DNA from: Hsuehochloa calcarea
Taxonomy: Eukaryota > Streptophyta > Magnoliopsida > Poales > Poaceae
DNA: 64,000 nucleotides
Direction: 5' to 3'
Assembly (NCBI GenBank): GCA_036346395.1
Contig: CM070601.1
Coordinates: forward strand, 9,049,763-9,113,762
The notes below the pieces were generated by a model. The model was not told where the DNA came from. It saw only the letters and a program-made list of their open reading frames with translations, and ran no database searches. Positions 22,405-33,221 of the stretch are shown here, one piece after another. Made by a program: the position numbers and the translations under genes. Position 1 is the first letter of the stretch. The number at the start of each line of letters is the position of its first letter.

Positions 22405-25400
22405 TGTCGGGACCTGAATTTACACATTTGAAACCCTTTGTGTTTTCTGAACTAGTCCCAGATCAGTAGCTAGTTCACACAGGAAACATCGAGAAAATAC
22501 CATTTATTTATCGATTTAACTAAAAAAGATATCAAAATAACAAATTTTAATAATAACTGGACCTTATGGTCAACCTTTACTTAACTTGCCACACAGGGCT
22601 AAAGAAATAAATAAACTCTTGCAGCAGAATGGGAAAACTTGGAGAGATCAATCAACATGCCTTGTGTTCCTACTTGACTAGCTCTTGTTCGCCTCCTCCT
22701 CTATCTCTCGATCGATGCCCTTATATAGTCGTGAAGAAGTAGCCATTTTGCCTCATGAGATGCGCCTAATCGAGTAGAGATTCTTTAATCAATTAGACCC
22801 ATCCTAATCCGCAAAGTTTTCATAGTACTTCTTCTCAAAGAACTCTTGAGCAGCTTGATATTCTTCAACTGAGTAACAAAGTTTAAAGTCGTGAGCACAT
22901 AAAGTACTCAACAAGTTGTATGAAACTAGTATGCAAATAATATTCATGCAAGGCTTGAACAAAGAATTAGCTGTATGGTTCTTTTGTAGAAAGCGGTATT
23001 GACAAATAATACAATAAATATATTACAAATGCGTAATTAAAAAGAATAATAAATAAATAAATAATTTCTTTGAAACAACCAGCGAACTTCCCATTCACTT
23101 CCCAACCAAACCAATAAGTGAATTCCCAATTCATCAACCGACACAAACCACCATGTGAATTACCTATTCACCAAATGAACATTATATTCATCAAATGAAC
23201 TTCTCATTCACACTATGACATATTTTATAAAGAAACTATACAACTCATGTGAAATCCCCAGACACATCCATGACTGCGAACACAGCTGTTTAAACAGTTT
23301 TAACTCTACAGAGGTTGTACAACTTGACCCATAAGAGATAAATCAACTCAAAGTGTCTAACCACACTTCCTTAGATGTGTGACTAAGTGATCATTGCAAG
23401 ATTGATCATCGCAAGATTTTTACAAAGTTCCTTCTTAACCTAATTCCGCCCGCTAAGGTTTCAACACTATATGTCTTTCCGACCAGGAAGAGCCCCCCTT
23501 GCTCCATTGTGAGTATATGTCTATCCCGCAACTCACGGTTCCAAGACATAACCGAAATTAAGATATTGCTAATTAGTTAGCCAGGTCTGTCCCGTACCGG
23601 ACATGTGGTTGTACGATAAGAACCTAGTTCAATGACGCACAAGATTAAGTCTTTGACAAGTTACTCATACGAGTCTACCACAAAGCTACAACGTGTTATA
23701 ACCACATCCTCACTTCACAACCGCTCGCCCAAGCAAAAAATTATTTTGTTTAACAAAGACCAATGACATACCCTGTCATGGTACATAAATTTTAACAACA
23801 GTGGCTACCCGCTACAATTCCATATCTCATTAAATCAAATTCAACATTATTTGTGCATGTGAAAATGAACCCATCGCAACTAAACTTGACTAAGCATTTG
23901 TACGATACCCATATTGGTGATACAAATATGTCGAACTAAAATTAACCATACTAGGGTGATAAATGCTTCATGGCATTCAAAGTTCAATAGAGGCATAATA
24001 ACAAATATGTGATAACTAATCTCAAATCATTTGATATAAAGATAGCATGCAATTGATATAAAACAATATACTTTGAAAATCATAGGTTCAATATGATAAA
24101 AAACTATGACTTTCCTTGGCTTTGGCTCTGCTTAGTTACCACACTTGGATCTTCAAAGTTTGCTTCTACTCTAGCTCCGTGAAATAGATCGTTCAACGAG
24201 AGAGAAAATAACAAGCGAAGCACAAATAAATTCAAATAAATTCAAATAAAATTCAAATAAAGAGCTCAATTTTAGATGAATTGAGGAATTTGAATGGACT
24301 GAATCGGAGTTCGAACGAAGGAGAATAAACTCTCGAAAGATTTATCGGAAAAGAAATAGGAGAGAGAAAAGAATATCTAGAAAATATCCACATCAGATTT
24401 AAGTAAAGAAAAACCCTAAAGGCCAATAGGTGGGTCCTACTATTTTTAGAATTTCCAAATTAAAAGAAAATATGGAAAAAGAATTAGAGGATGACAAGAT
24501 GGGCCCACATGTAAGTGTTTGATTTATGGTGGACTGAGTCTTTGGGCGATGGAAGTCAAACCAAGTAGCAAAACGGATTCCGGAGGAGGAGGCGACTCTT
24601 TTGGTGGTGGTGGCACGGCGAGAGCGGCGACTAAATGGCAACAACGGCGACATTGGCGGCGGAGATTGCTTCTGGTGAGGCGGCGACGGTGAATAAAGGT
24701 CGCCCGTACAAAAGGGAGGTAAGCATTGGGATGGCGACGACGCAAGGATCATAGAGGGCAACTCAGGAATGCCAAAGGATGACTAAGGTGGCGGTGAGAC
24801 AGAAGTGACCGGAGGTGAAGAAGAAAGGGGGCGGCGGCATCTCGGCGATGGAGAGGACAAAATAGAGGTAGGGATCGGATGAGAGGGACATGGAACACAT
24901 TATGACACGCTTAGAAGGACGGGAGGACTCACCGAAAAGGAGATCGAGGTGGAGAGCGGTGGCCATGTTTGAGGAAGAACACGACGACGATGGCCTGATG
25001 ATTCTCTGGAGATGATGGTGGCAGCAAGACGTAGAACGTGGCAGCGCGATTCCAATGGTGGCATCGATGTGACCGAAGAGGCTTGGACGACGATGATCGG
25101 CTTCGGCGGCGCTCGACCCTTTCGACGAATTGCAGCAAAACGAGGACGAACCGGGGGTAGAGACTTAGGGTTTTGGTGAGGGATGCGATGCAAAGAATAT
25201 GACGTGAAGGGGCGCACTTATATAGTGATGGAGAGGGAGTATTTGCGTAAGGCATGGCGGCGCTATCGTACGGTACTCGGACACAGTGCACGCACTGTGA
25301 GGAAGAAGGAGACCAGGCGCTGACAGTGGGAGCCACTCGACAGTGATGGAAGGAGGTGATGACGGGCTGGGTTGGCTTAGCCCAAAGTAGAAGCAAAGGT

Positions 25401-25793
25401 GGCTGCGGGCTCGGGAGAAAAGAAGGGAAAAGGCTGGGAAAGGAAAATGGAAGAGGCCGAAAGGAAAAAGATGCGGGCCAAATAAAGGATTTTGAGCCCA
25501 AAAGAGAAGTCCGAATTTAAATTATTTTTCGAAATTAGGAAATGGAGATAAATAAAACCAAGCTTAATTAAATAGAAAATAAATTCAATAAATTCCTATA
25601 AAATTTCAGAAAATTATCTAGAACTCAAGGAACCCAAATAAATCAACTTTTGATTAAAGTGAGGTTTAGATTATTCACATTAAATCTTTTTATTTATAAA
25701 AAATCAACTTAAGCTTTAATTTAAATAAGAAAATTCAAATGGTTAATTTTATTTTTAAAGCTTTAGAAACAAACCAAATTTTGGGATGTTACA
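22405..25793 (-). mobile_element. 3.4 kb solo LTR, Gypsy-like
   Basis: Bounded by TGTCGGGACC on the left and GGGATGTTACA on the right, that is TGTAACATCCC...GGTCCCGACA on the minus strand, the termini of large grass Gypsy LTRs. A perfect 5 bp target duplication (TTGCT) flanks it. No pol or gag is inside. A TATA box (TATATAAG on the minus strand, near 25220) precedes a GC-rich transcribed-looking stretch (24400-25200). The likely history is recombination between two LTRs of a full element. A 150 bp block near 22655-22805 matches another Gypsy family. Confidence 0.85.
22655..22805 (-). repeat. LTR patch shared with the 12.9 kb Gypsy element
   Basis: From ccttgtgttcctacttgac to tcaattagacccatcc this block matches the LTR promoter region at about 39308-39575 and 51430-51712, with an internal deletion of the part in between. 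It includes the TATA-bearing cccttatatagtcg. The sequence around it is unrelated to that LTR. Confidence 0.8.
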
Positions 25794-25798
25794 TTGCT

Positions 25799-26407
25799 CT
25801 ACACTGATTGGACTTGGCTTTGGAGAAGGATTGAGAAGGGGTATTTGGTATCTATCCAAAATACAGGGTTGGTAACCTTGGAGGAACCGCAGAGTGGAAC
25901 GGTGCAAAGGATAGATGGTTTAGTTCAAGAGAAGACAAAGATCACAAAGAGACATATTCGGAGACTTCTATCGTCATCCTCTTTGAGAAGAGTGCGTGAG
26001 TGTAGACTTGTTTATGTATGGGTTTAATGGGTGCCCGATAAGATTTTCTCTCTAAACCTAGCCTCAACTATAAAAGATGAGGGTACATGATTTTCATCTT
26101 CAAGCCTTGCAAACAATAATTTATAATTTGAGAAAAGTGGAGGAAATCGATGAGGCTAGAGTTTGAGAGAGATGAATTGATAAATTAGGTGTTCAAGTGT
26201 GAGCTTTTCTCCTCCATGGTGGAGTAGATGTAAATCTACAATCCCTCTAATCAATCCAATCAAGATTGCCCAAAGATGAGTTATATCCTGTTCTCTTTAT
26301 TTTTTGGGGGGGTTTGTATTTTAAGGGTTTTTTGTTGAGTCTTTTGCTGTGATATAGCTTGCTAGGACTTGTGGAATCTTATCTAAGGTTATCTTGACAA
26401 TCTTTCA
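25799..26407. repeat. Unclassified repeat, middle part
   Basis: Continues 21656-22404 across the solo LTR. A 77-codon frame (25794-26027) has no recognisable domain. Confidence 0.45.
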
Positions 26408-26415
26408 CCCACAAG

Positions 26416-26709
26416 TAGACCTTTTCAAACCCCGGGCTGGGCCGGGCTGGGCTTCGGCAGGACCTCCAAAAGGCCGACCTTGAATGGGCAGGCCCGACCT
26501 GGCTCGAAACGGGTTTCCAATAAAATAGTATTATTTTATTTCTTTTTTGGAATACAAATTAGTATTTAATTCATTTTGGGAATAAAAAATAGTTTTAAAT
26601 TATTTTTATTGCCATTGTTAGGCTTTTTCCGACTTCGGACCGAAAATCAAGGCCCAAACCTCAAAATTTAAGTCGGGCCACCGGGCCGAGTCGCCAATGA
26701 ATAGGTCTA
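26416..26709. mobile_element. hAT-type MITE
   Basis: 294 bp with terminal inverted repeats TAGACCTTTTCA / TAGACCTATTCA, followed inward by GGCCGGGC-rich subterminal sequence on both sides. Flanked by 8 bp CCCACAAG (26408-26415) and CCCATGAG (26710-26717), 6 of 8 identical, as expected of an old hAT target duplication. No coding capacity. Confidence 0.8.
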
Positions 26710-26744
26710 CCCATGAGTAGGCTTTTGGCTTAATTTTTGGTTTC

Positions 26745-27016
26745 TATTGAGTAGCATGCACCAACCAGTCCACCCAAAAGCTTAAACTAATGAGAAAATA
26801 CAGATAATTCACTTGTACATCAACACTCCTCACGTGTAGCCCCTCAGGCCTAAGACGTGGAATAGAAGTGTGCTACAATTTTTTTAAATTACATCAGTCG
26901 AGTCTTGAACTCAAGACCTCTTGACTCTAATACTATATTGAGTTGCATACACCAACCAGTTCACTCAAAAGCTTAAGCTGGTGAGAAAAGACATACAATT
27001 CACTTATACATCAATA
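26745..27016 (-). mobile_element. SMART/TRIM-like miniature LTR retrotransposon
   Basis: 272 bp in total. Two 81 bp direct repeats (26745-26825 and 26936-27016) share caccaaccagt, aaaagcttaa and ttcactt.tacatcaa. On the minus strand the upstream repeat is followed at once by TAGTATTAGAGTC, a degenerate initiator-Met-tRNA primer site, and the downstream repeat is preceded by a purine-rich stretch (GAGGGGCTACACGTGAGGAG). GTTTC flanks both sides (26740-26744, 27017-27021) as a perfect 5 bp target duplication. No coding capacity. Confidence 0.88.
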
Positions 27017-27021
27017 GTTTC

Positions 27022-27489
27022 CCTCGGTTTTGTGCCTTGTTGACCTCAATCAAGAAATTTGTGGAACCTCAGACTGTCTTGATCGTCGATTGGAATAGGT
27101 TTCTGACATTCTTGATGAGCTATGTTTCAAATCTCAGGGGATTTAGACCACGGGATCAAAAGTTATATCATTTTATGGATCATTTGGTTGCTATTTTTGC
27201 AGCCGAGGGTCAAACCGGCTAGCTCGGTGGTCAGACTGGCTGAGAGGCTTTATGCTAGGGGTTTTTCAATTTCAACGCAAGACTTCCGATGTGATCATGT
27301 CCTTTGACCTTCATAGCTTTAATAGCTACTAGAGTGAAAACGAAGTTGAATACCGCAGGTGGTAAAAAAGATAGGTGCTCCTATTCATTTCCAGTGTTGG
27401 GGTCCATGTAGCGCAAAGGCGCCATTTCATCTACTTGTGGAGAGAAAGGGCTTGGAATTCGAAGTGATATTTGATGTTCTTGTTGTATT
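27022..27489. repeat. Unclassified repeat, right part
   Basis: Carries ggtcaaaccgg and ggtcagactgg motifs (27205-27240) like those at 21.7-22.0 kb. Short frames only. Confidence 0.45.
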
Positions 27490-28330
27490 TTTTAGGGCAA
27501 ATTTGTAATTTCTCATTTTGAGAAAAGAAGAATTATAAAAGAAAATGAAAAGAGGTGGAACCACTTGTCATGGAGATGTAAGAGGAGATAAGGCTTGAGG
27601 TGTTATCTCCAATCGGGAAGAGGTGGTTGCGTGTGGGGCTTGGCCTTCGGTCTGCTCGTGGGCAACGCGGAGGTCTCGGTCGATGTGGGCAGATTAGGCG
27701 CACTTCGCACGGGCCGTTGGTGGCAGGTTGACCTCTCCTCCTTCTCTTCAAGTAGGGTTCTCCGATCTTTTCTGGACCCTCAGGAAAATCCAGGGAGTAT
27801 CTCCCAATTTGTGCCTCTTCTTCCTTCGGTTTTTGTCTCAATCTTTGGACTGGGAATCTCTGGCGCCGTTGTACTTGGGGCTGTCGGAGGTGTTATTCGA
27901 ACATACTGGTGGTGCTTGTTTGGTTGGTTCCAATTTTTTGTACCACTCTGCTGTGGGCATACAATTTGGGAATCAAGAACTTGCACAATAGGGTTTGTTC
28001 GGTTGCTTGTCCTGGGCTTGGCTTCGGCGAGGAAGAAGAACTTGGAATTGATTCCTTCAGTTTGTTTGGTGCTCAGTGAGTGTACTTGGCCTGTCCATCT
28101 CTTGGTGGATCTTGTGCGGCTTTATTATGATCCCTCGGCTTTGTTCTTCGGTGGGTTCCGAAATTCAAAGAGGGGCATTGTATCTCCAAATCCTCGTCTT
28201 GTTGCGCGGCTAAGCAAGGCGTTTAGTTTTATAGGACAATGTTTTCCTGATGTGCCTTGCCAAATATCATGTTGGTGGTTTTGATTACCATTTGTGTTGT
28301 GAGTATTTTTGTATTGATCTTATGCATCAC
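27490..28330 (+). repeat. Dispersed repeat family R1, copy 3
   Basis: Plus-strand copy. Shares the edge (gtaatttctcattttgag, then ccacttgtcat, near 27505-27575), a GC-rich block, and tttataggacaatgttttcc with gtgccttgcc (28228-28262). The 229-codon frame at 27595-28284 spans it but has no counterpart in the other copies, so I do not call it a gene. Confidence 0.7.
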
Positions 28331-28347
28331 TTTGCATATATATATAC

Positions 28348-28694
28348 ACTCCCGTGTGTAGTTACTCCCACCTTTGATATACCACTTAAAAGAACTTGAC
28401 ATACTCCTTTATCACTTTAGGTATACTCATATACTAATTATGAGATACTACAATGCAAACCATACAAAAATTTGTAAATGAGTCCATAGTTTTTAGCGTA
28501 TTTTGTAAATACCTTCATATTCACACATAAAAAGAGTTATGTATAAAAAAAATTATACATACCACCCGTGAAAAGATGTGAATACCACCTAGGTGGTCTT
28601 ATATACTCGTATACTACACATACATACTCTTGGTTGTGAAAGATGCTCCATACGTTGTGAGATACAGAATAGGGAGTAACTACTCCTGGGAGTA
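28348..28694. mobile_element. MITE-like element with 22 bp inverted termini
   Basis: ACTCCCGTGTGTAGTTACTC at the left is nearly the inverse of the right end, gggagtaactac then tcctgggagta (28672-28694). The interior is AT-rich with no frame. It is bounded by TA-rich DNA, so the target duplication cannot be told apart. Confidence 0.65.
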
Positions 28695-28704
28695 GGAAAA
28701 AGGC

Positions 28705-28707
<3 letters not shown>

Positions 28708-28758
<51 letters not shown>
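28708..28758. repeat. (TA)n microsatellite, left
   Basis: Pure TA run directly against the inverted repeat of the element at 28759. Confidence 0.95.
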
Positions 28759-28761
<3 letters not shown>

Positions 28762-29033
28762 AACGTATCTAGTACTAATGGGTAATTCAATGCTATGATG
28801 CTAATACCAATCTTGACTGTTGGATCTGAATTGAACAACCAAGATTAGTGCGGGCTCCCACCTCTAAACCATTTAATCACTTTGCATACTCCCACCTTCA
28901 ATGCACATTCATTAATGTGTTTTCATTAAACACCGTGCATGCTTCCACCTCCAACGGTTAAGATCCAGATCCAACGGTCAAGTTTGGTATTAGCACCTTA
29001 GCACTGAATTACCCATTAGCACTAGATACGTTC

Positions 29034-29036
<3 letters not shown>
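28759..29036. mobile_element. 278 bp inverted-repeat element inserted in a TA microsatellite
   Basis: Left end GGGAACGTATCTAGTACTAA continuing for about 52 bp; the right end is its inverse with about five mismatches (ATTAGCACTAGATACGTTCCC). TA runs of more than 50 bp abut both ends, so the target duplication is hidden in or made of TA repeats. Reminiscent of microsatellite-targeting Micron elements described in rice; family membership is inference. Confidence 0.82.

Positions 29037-29104
<68 letters not shown>
29037..29104. repeat. (TA)n(TG)n microsatellite, right
   Basis: TA run to about 29091 followed by TG repeats. Confidence 0.95.
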
Positions 29105-29105
<1 letters not shown>

Positions 29106-29123
29106 TACCCATTATGCACTAGA

Positions 29124-29295
29124 TGTGTGGGCTTGTGAATTCTACTCTATGATGACAGTAGTCTATTTCTCAAATCTGTTAAGATATCTACTTTAGTCTT
29201 GAGCTCTAAAGGAGTTGCTTCTCTAGTACCGAGATATCAATTTATTTCTAGTGGGTCAAATACTTTCTGTGGTGCTTATATATATTTTGTAAGCT

Positions 29296-29334
<39 letters not shown>

Positions 29335-29455
29335 TTGTGCTGATCTCAAATTCTGTATAAGGTTTGATACTAGTACTGAGATATTGCAAAGTGAGATGTG
29401 TGGGCTTGTGAATTCTACTCAATGATGATAGTAGTCTATTTCTGAAATATGAATT
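29124..29455. repeat. Local direct repeat pair around a GT microsatellite
   Basis: tgtgggcttgtgaattctac and the following 40 bp occur at 29124-29180 and again at 29398-29455. Between them is a (GT)n run at 29300-29333. No gene. Confidence 0.8.
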
Positions 29456-30046
29456 CTACACAGATACACTCTGATTAGGTTGTTCAGTTCAAAATCTTAA
29501 GTGCATCTACCACTAGTTGTCAGGGCTTCTCAACTTGTAGGACCAAGCAGTGTTCAAAGATGAAACATCAGGTTGTACATGTAGGTCCAAGTGTTTCAAT
29601 GATGATTTGCAGATCATGACACGAGAATCGGACCGGAAGGAATTTGTAGTTTTGTACCTCTCCATTGTAAATTCCAATGGAGTCCATAATCGTTTTTCTA
29701 GATTCATTTGAGAATCGAATTGCTTCTCGTACGAAATTTCCGTGAAATTCATGCGATCCAAAGAGGCCATAATCGTTCTAAATGGATGGACCAAAATGAC
29801 CGACATGAAAAGCCTTCGACCTGACACAAAAAGTGACGGATGAAAGAATGCTGATAGGTCTTTCCCAAGGACCAAAGTACAAAGTACAAGATCTACTTCG
29901 AACAACTGTTTGATAAGAATCGACAGCGACACTTCGTTTGATTGATCTCTTATTACTGATGTTACTCAGACTGCATTTTGCTTCCTTGCTCACTAAATCG
30001 ATCAGATGAACACACTATTATCAATCAAACCACTCTGTTACTTTTA
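29456..30046. other. Downstream flank of the GRAS gene
   Basis: No domain recognised. A minus-strand frame at 29513-29932 gives no known protein. The part next to 30046 would hold the GRAS 3' untranslated region. Confidence 0.5.
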
Positions 30047-31483
30047 CTACATGATGATTCTCCCAACAGCATGACCACTGCTTCCAACCCTACCGTTCCT
30101 GTTATTGTGCTCCTCGATGACGGCGGCGGCAGCCTTCACCGCTCGTGTTGCTCGCCACACCGACGCAGAGTACAGCGGCCGGTTGCACCACCAGAGCGTG
30201 AGGCAGCCGCCGCTCTCCTTGATCCAGTACCCAGCGCCGGAGAACACACGGAGCAGCAAGGTCGCCTGCTGGATCGCTTTTGGCCAGAACGGCAGCTGGG
30301 TCAACCCCGCGCGCTCGAGCCTCTCCCGCCAGCGATGCAGCAACTCGTGGCGCTCCGCGCGGCCGCTGCCCTCGCCGCAGACGATATCTAAGATTTCCCT
30401 TTGGAGATACGCCTCAGCAAGCGCGCTGCCCGCTCCGCCTCCTGTAAGGCAGGCTAAAGCTTCCATGGAGTCGAACATGGCGCCGTAGTAGAAAAGCGCA
30501 TTTGTGAACCTTTCCAGCAACGATGGCTTGTTGTGATCCGCCTCCTGCTCGACGACCGTGAAGATCTTGGGCTGCATGGAAGCGATCCAATCAAGAACAA
30601 TGTCGATGGGCGCCGGCAAAGACGTCTGGGCGGCGTCCGGGTCGACCAGGAGGCGGTGGAGCTGAAGGATGGAGTTGACAGCCACCGCCTCGCCGGGAAT
30701 GAGGTGGAACATCCACGGACGGAGCCCGTCGAGTTGGTCCGCGGTGACCCCGCGGAAGGAGAAGGGGACGTTCACGGAGCGCGCGAGGTCGGCGAGGCGG
30801 AGGCCCACCTCGCGGAGCTCGTCGCGGCTGCCGGTGGGGGGCGGACCAATGCCGGTGATGCGGAGGGACGGTGGGCCGCCGGGGCGGATGGCTAGAGCCT
30901 GGATGAGGGCCGGCCACTGGAGCCCCTGCATGAGGGCGAAGTCCACGACGTGGACGTGGGTGCAGCCTTCGAACGCCTCGAGAATGGCCTGGTTGGCCGT
31001 GAAGTGGGCGAACTTAAGGTAGGGCCCCGCCTCGTAGAAGTGGTGGTAGAGCTCACCCTGCTCGGCGGGAGGCGGAGGAGGAGGCACGGAGTGCGGGAAC
31101 GCCGGGAAGAGGCGCTGGGACAAAGCGGCGGCGAAGTGTTTCCCGACGCGGCCAATCCCGGTTGCGGTTGAGACCGTCGAGAGGATCGCGCGCGCGTCGC
31201 CAAGGTTGCCAGCGGCGGACGCGTAGTCGCCCGCCTGGATGGCTCCGGCGCACGTGACCAGAAGGTGCACCAGTCGGATCGCAGCCTTCTCCTCCTCCTC
31301 CAGGCGCCCCCTTGCCGCTTCGCCCTCCGCGGCGGACGGGACGGACGCGTACATGGCCGGGTCAACGCAGTACGCTGCGCCGCTGGTCGCCGCGGCGGCG
31401 GCCTGGGTCGGGAGCGGCAGGGCGGCGGCAAGGGCGGCGGCGGCGGGGTCCATGGGCGGGCAGCCGAAGGCGAAGTGACCCAT
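30047..31483 (-). CDS. GRAS protein, DELLA-subfamily SLR1-like (lacks DELLA domain)
   Basis: Intact intronless frame of 478 residues. GRAS proteins are nuclear transcriptional regulators; DELLA members repress gibberellin responses. Domains in order: a short Ala-rich N-terminus (residues about 1-65) with no DELLA or TVHYNP motif; leucine heptad I LVHLLVTCAGAIQAGDYASA (about 73-92) and RVGKHFAAALSQRLF; FYEAGPYLKFAHFTANQAIL; VHIID-type VHVVDFALMQGLQWPALIQA; heptad II; PFYRE region ending GEAVAVNSILQLHRLL; TVVEQEADHNKPSLLERFT; and a C-terminal SAW region with RVFSGAGYWIKESGGCLTLW. The frame stays open 115 codons further upstream, but that part is low-complexity (poly-Lys start) and looks like leader, so I choose the Met at 31483 (MGHFAFGCPP). 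Without a DELLA domain it should not bind GID1 or be degraded on gibberellin signalling (inference from rice SLRL proteins). Confidence 0.93.
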   Translation of the reverse strand: MGHFAFGCPPMDPAAAALAAALPLPTQAAAAATSGAAYCVDPAMYASVPSAAEGEAARGRLEEEEKAAIRLVHLLVTCAGAIQAGDYASAAGNLGDARAILSTVSTATGIGRVGKHFAAALSQRLFPAFPHSVPPPPPPAEQGELYHHFYEAGPYLKFAHFTANQAILEAFEGCTHVHVVDFALMQGLQWPALIQALAIRPGGPPSLRITGIGPPPTGSRDELREVGLRLADLARSVNVPFSFRGVTADQLDGLRPWMFHLIPGEAVAVNSILQLHRLLVDPDAAQTSLPAPIDIVLDWIASMQPKIFTVVEQEADHNKPSLLERFTNALFYYGAMFDSMEALACLTGGGAGSALAEAYLQREILDIVCGEGSGRAERHELLHRWRERLERAGLTQLPFWPKAIQQATLLLRVFSGAGYWIKESGGCLTLWWCNRPLYSASVWRATRAVKAAAAVIEEHNNRNGRVGSSGHAVGRIIM

Positions 31484-31830
31484 GCGTGATGCGTCGGAGG
31501 CGAGCGGGAGTGGAGCGCGAGAATGGTGTGAGGCTAAGCTAGCTGTGCGCGTCCACGCTTCGGCTTGGGGAATCGCTGGTGTTTTTGTAGGGAGCGGCCG
31601 AGTGGGGGGGAGTGTGGAGGAAGGAATGGTTTGGGCGCACACGTGGAGGGGGAGGCAGTGGAGCGCGGGATAGACGTCGTCACACTCACAGGTAGGACGC
31701 CTCGGGAAGGATTCGGGGTTTGGGAAACCGTGGGGCTGGATGACTGGCTGGCCTGAATGGTCCCTCCTGTCTGTGACTGTCATGCCACCTCCTTTTTTTT
31801 TTTTTTTTTTCTGATTTTTGCCTTGCATGG
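31484..31830 (-). promoter_or_regulatory. GRAS gene 5' leader and promoter-proximal region
   Basis: Frame-open but pyrimidine-rich on the coding strand, with a TACAAAAACACC stretch about 100 bp before the chosen start as a weak TATA-like candidate. A run of T (about 31790-31811) ends the region. No defined element can be proved by eye. Confidence 0.35.
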
Positions 31831-33213
31831 TTGGCCTGGCTATTGGAGATTTTGCATGCCAAACGGCAAACGGAAAGAGAATTTGTTACCAACCACTACA
31901 CTGGCTGCTACAGGCACTCTGTAGTTTGTTTTAGGAGAGGCACCGTGTAGTTGCAAAAGTTGCTGAACTTGCATGTGATTATTGATTGGATTGAAATTGG
32001 TGAGAAATTGAGAATTTCTGAAGCAAGAAACGGAGTAATTAGATTTTATGTAAAAATTACATGGGAATTCGATTGTTTTAAACTGATCACACAATGTGAT
32101 GTGTTAATTGTTGCAGTTACCACATATACAGTCTGGCACACAGGTTGGATCACACTGTACTGCTACGGTAACATGCATCCAAGGCATCGAATTAATCACT
32201 ACTAAATTTACAGTCATTTGCAACAATTGTTCCAACGGATGGTCCCACGCTCCTTGTGACGCCGACACGTGGACTACAGGCTACCCCCACATGGTCTCAC
32301 TAGAGCAACAGTTTGACCACCTATCCGTTGATCCCCAAAAAGAACTGAGGAGTCGACAAAAGTTGTTTTATCCCCATTCGTGAGCCACACTCGTGTGGGT
32401 GTGTACAGAGGAGGCGATTCTAGGTTGTCCCCCACGAGCTGTGAGCTACCATCGCTTGCCAGAGCTGCCTTAGCGCCGAGGATGGGCAGCGACTCCCAAC
32501 TGATGAGGCACACGCCCTGCCCATGCGCCTCACGTGCTACTTAGCCGACAACATAGAATTCTAAGTTTCTAACCATCACTAACACTGTGATTCGGAGCCA
32601 TCATCAGCGCCTCGGCACATCACAATAAAATTTCAAGATTTCAATTTGAAAGTCCAAAACTACCACATGAAAGTTTTAAAATTTTCATTGGAAAGTTCAA
32701 ATGCCCAGTTGAAATTTGAAATCCCAAATAAAACCTTTTCAGATTCCTAGTTGAAACTCTGATGAGTTGAAAGTTCATCATAGGTTGCAGTGGTGTGTCA
32801 AAGCCCCATATTGAAAGGTTCACAAATCCATTTGAAAGGCACGAAATCCTTCATTTTAAATCGGGCATTTTCGATTGAAAGTTCAAAAAAGGGATTGAAA
32901 GTAAGCTTTTATTTTGAAGTTGATTTTGTTTTTGGGTGGGGAGTGTTGGGGGTTGGGTAGTGATGTCGGTAGTTTGTAGAGGTGGCCGTGTAGCTTTGGA
33001 GGTAGCATCCGATGAGTTTCTCACGGTCAACTGCAAGATAGACGCCACAATTACTATAACCTCACAAAGAATTTAGAGTTTTGTAGCACCTAAGCTTATA
33101 TTGTTGTTGTATCTCTGGAGAAATTATTGCCTCTTGAAATGGATGATCGAAGCCTATAACAGAGTAACGCTCGAAGGACACAACGATGGCCTCCCGCCCA
33201 GGACAATTGTACC
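31831..33213. other. Intergenic DNA with GTTGAAA/GTTCAAA-rich block
   Basis: About 32630-32905 is rich in near-repeats of ttgaaagttcaaa and gaaattt, which looks like a degenerate minisatellite. The stretch 32108-32180 resembles 35715-35780 (gttaccacata...tactgc). No gene seen. Confidence 0.5.
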
Positions 33214-33221
33214 ATCCATGA

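Noticed and set aside
24399..25501. Overlapping minus-strand frames of 105-190 codons
   Set aside because: All lie within the 3.4 kb solo LTR; no conserved protein features.
26880..26935. tRNA-like or SINE B-box (gagtcttgaactcaagacc)
   Set aside because: It lies just after the primer-binding site of the SMART-like element and is explained by that; no cloverleaf or A-box seen.
27595..28284. 229-codon plus-strand frame
   Set aside because: Lies in dispersed repeat R1; other copies do not keep the frame and no domain is visible.
31484..31828. N-terminal extension of the GRAS frame by 115 codons
   Set aside because: Low-complexity start and leader-like composition; the Met at 31483 gives the length and start expected for SLR1-like proteins.
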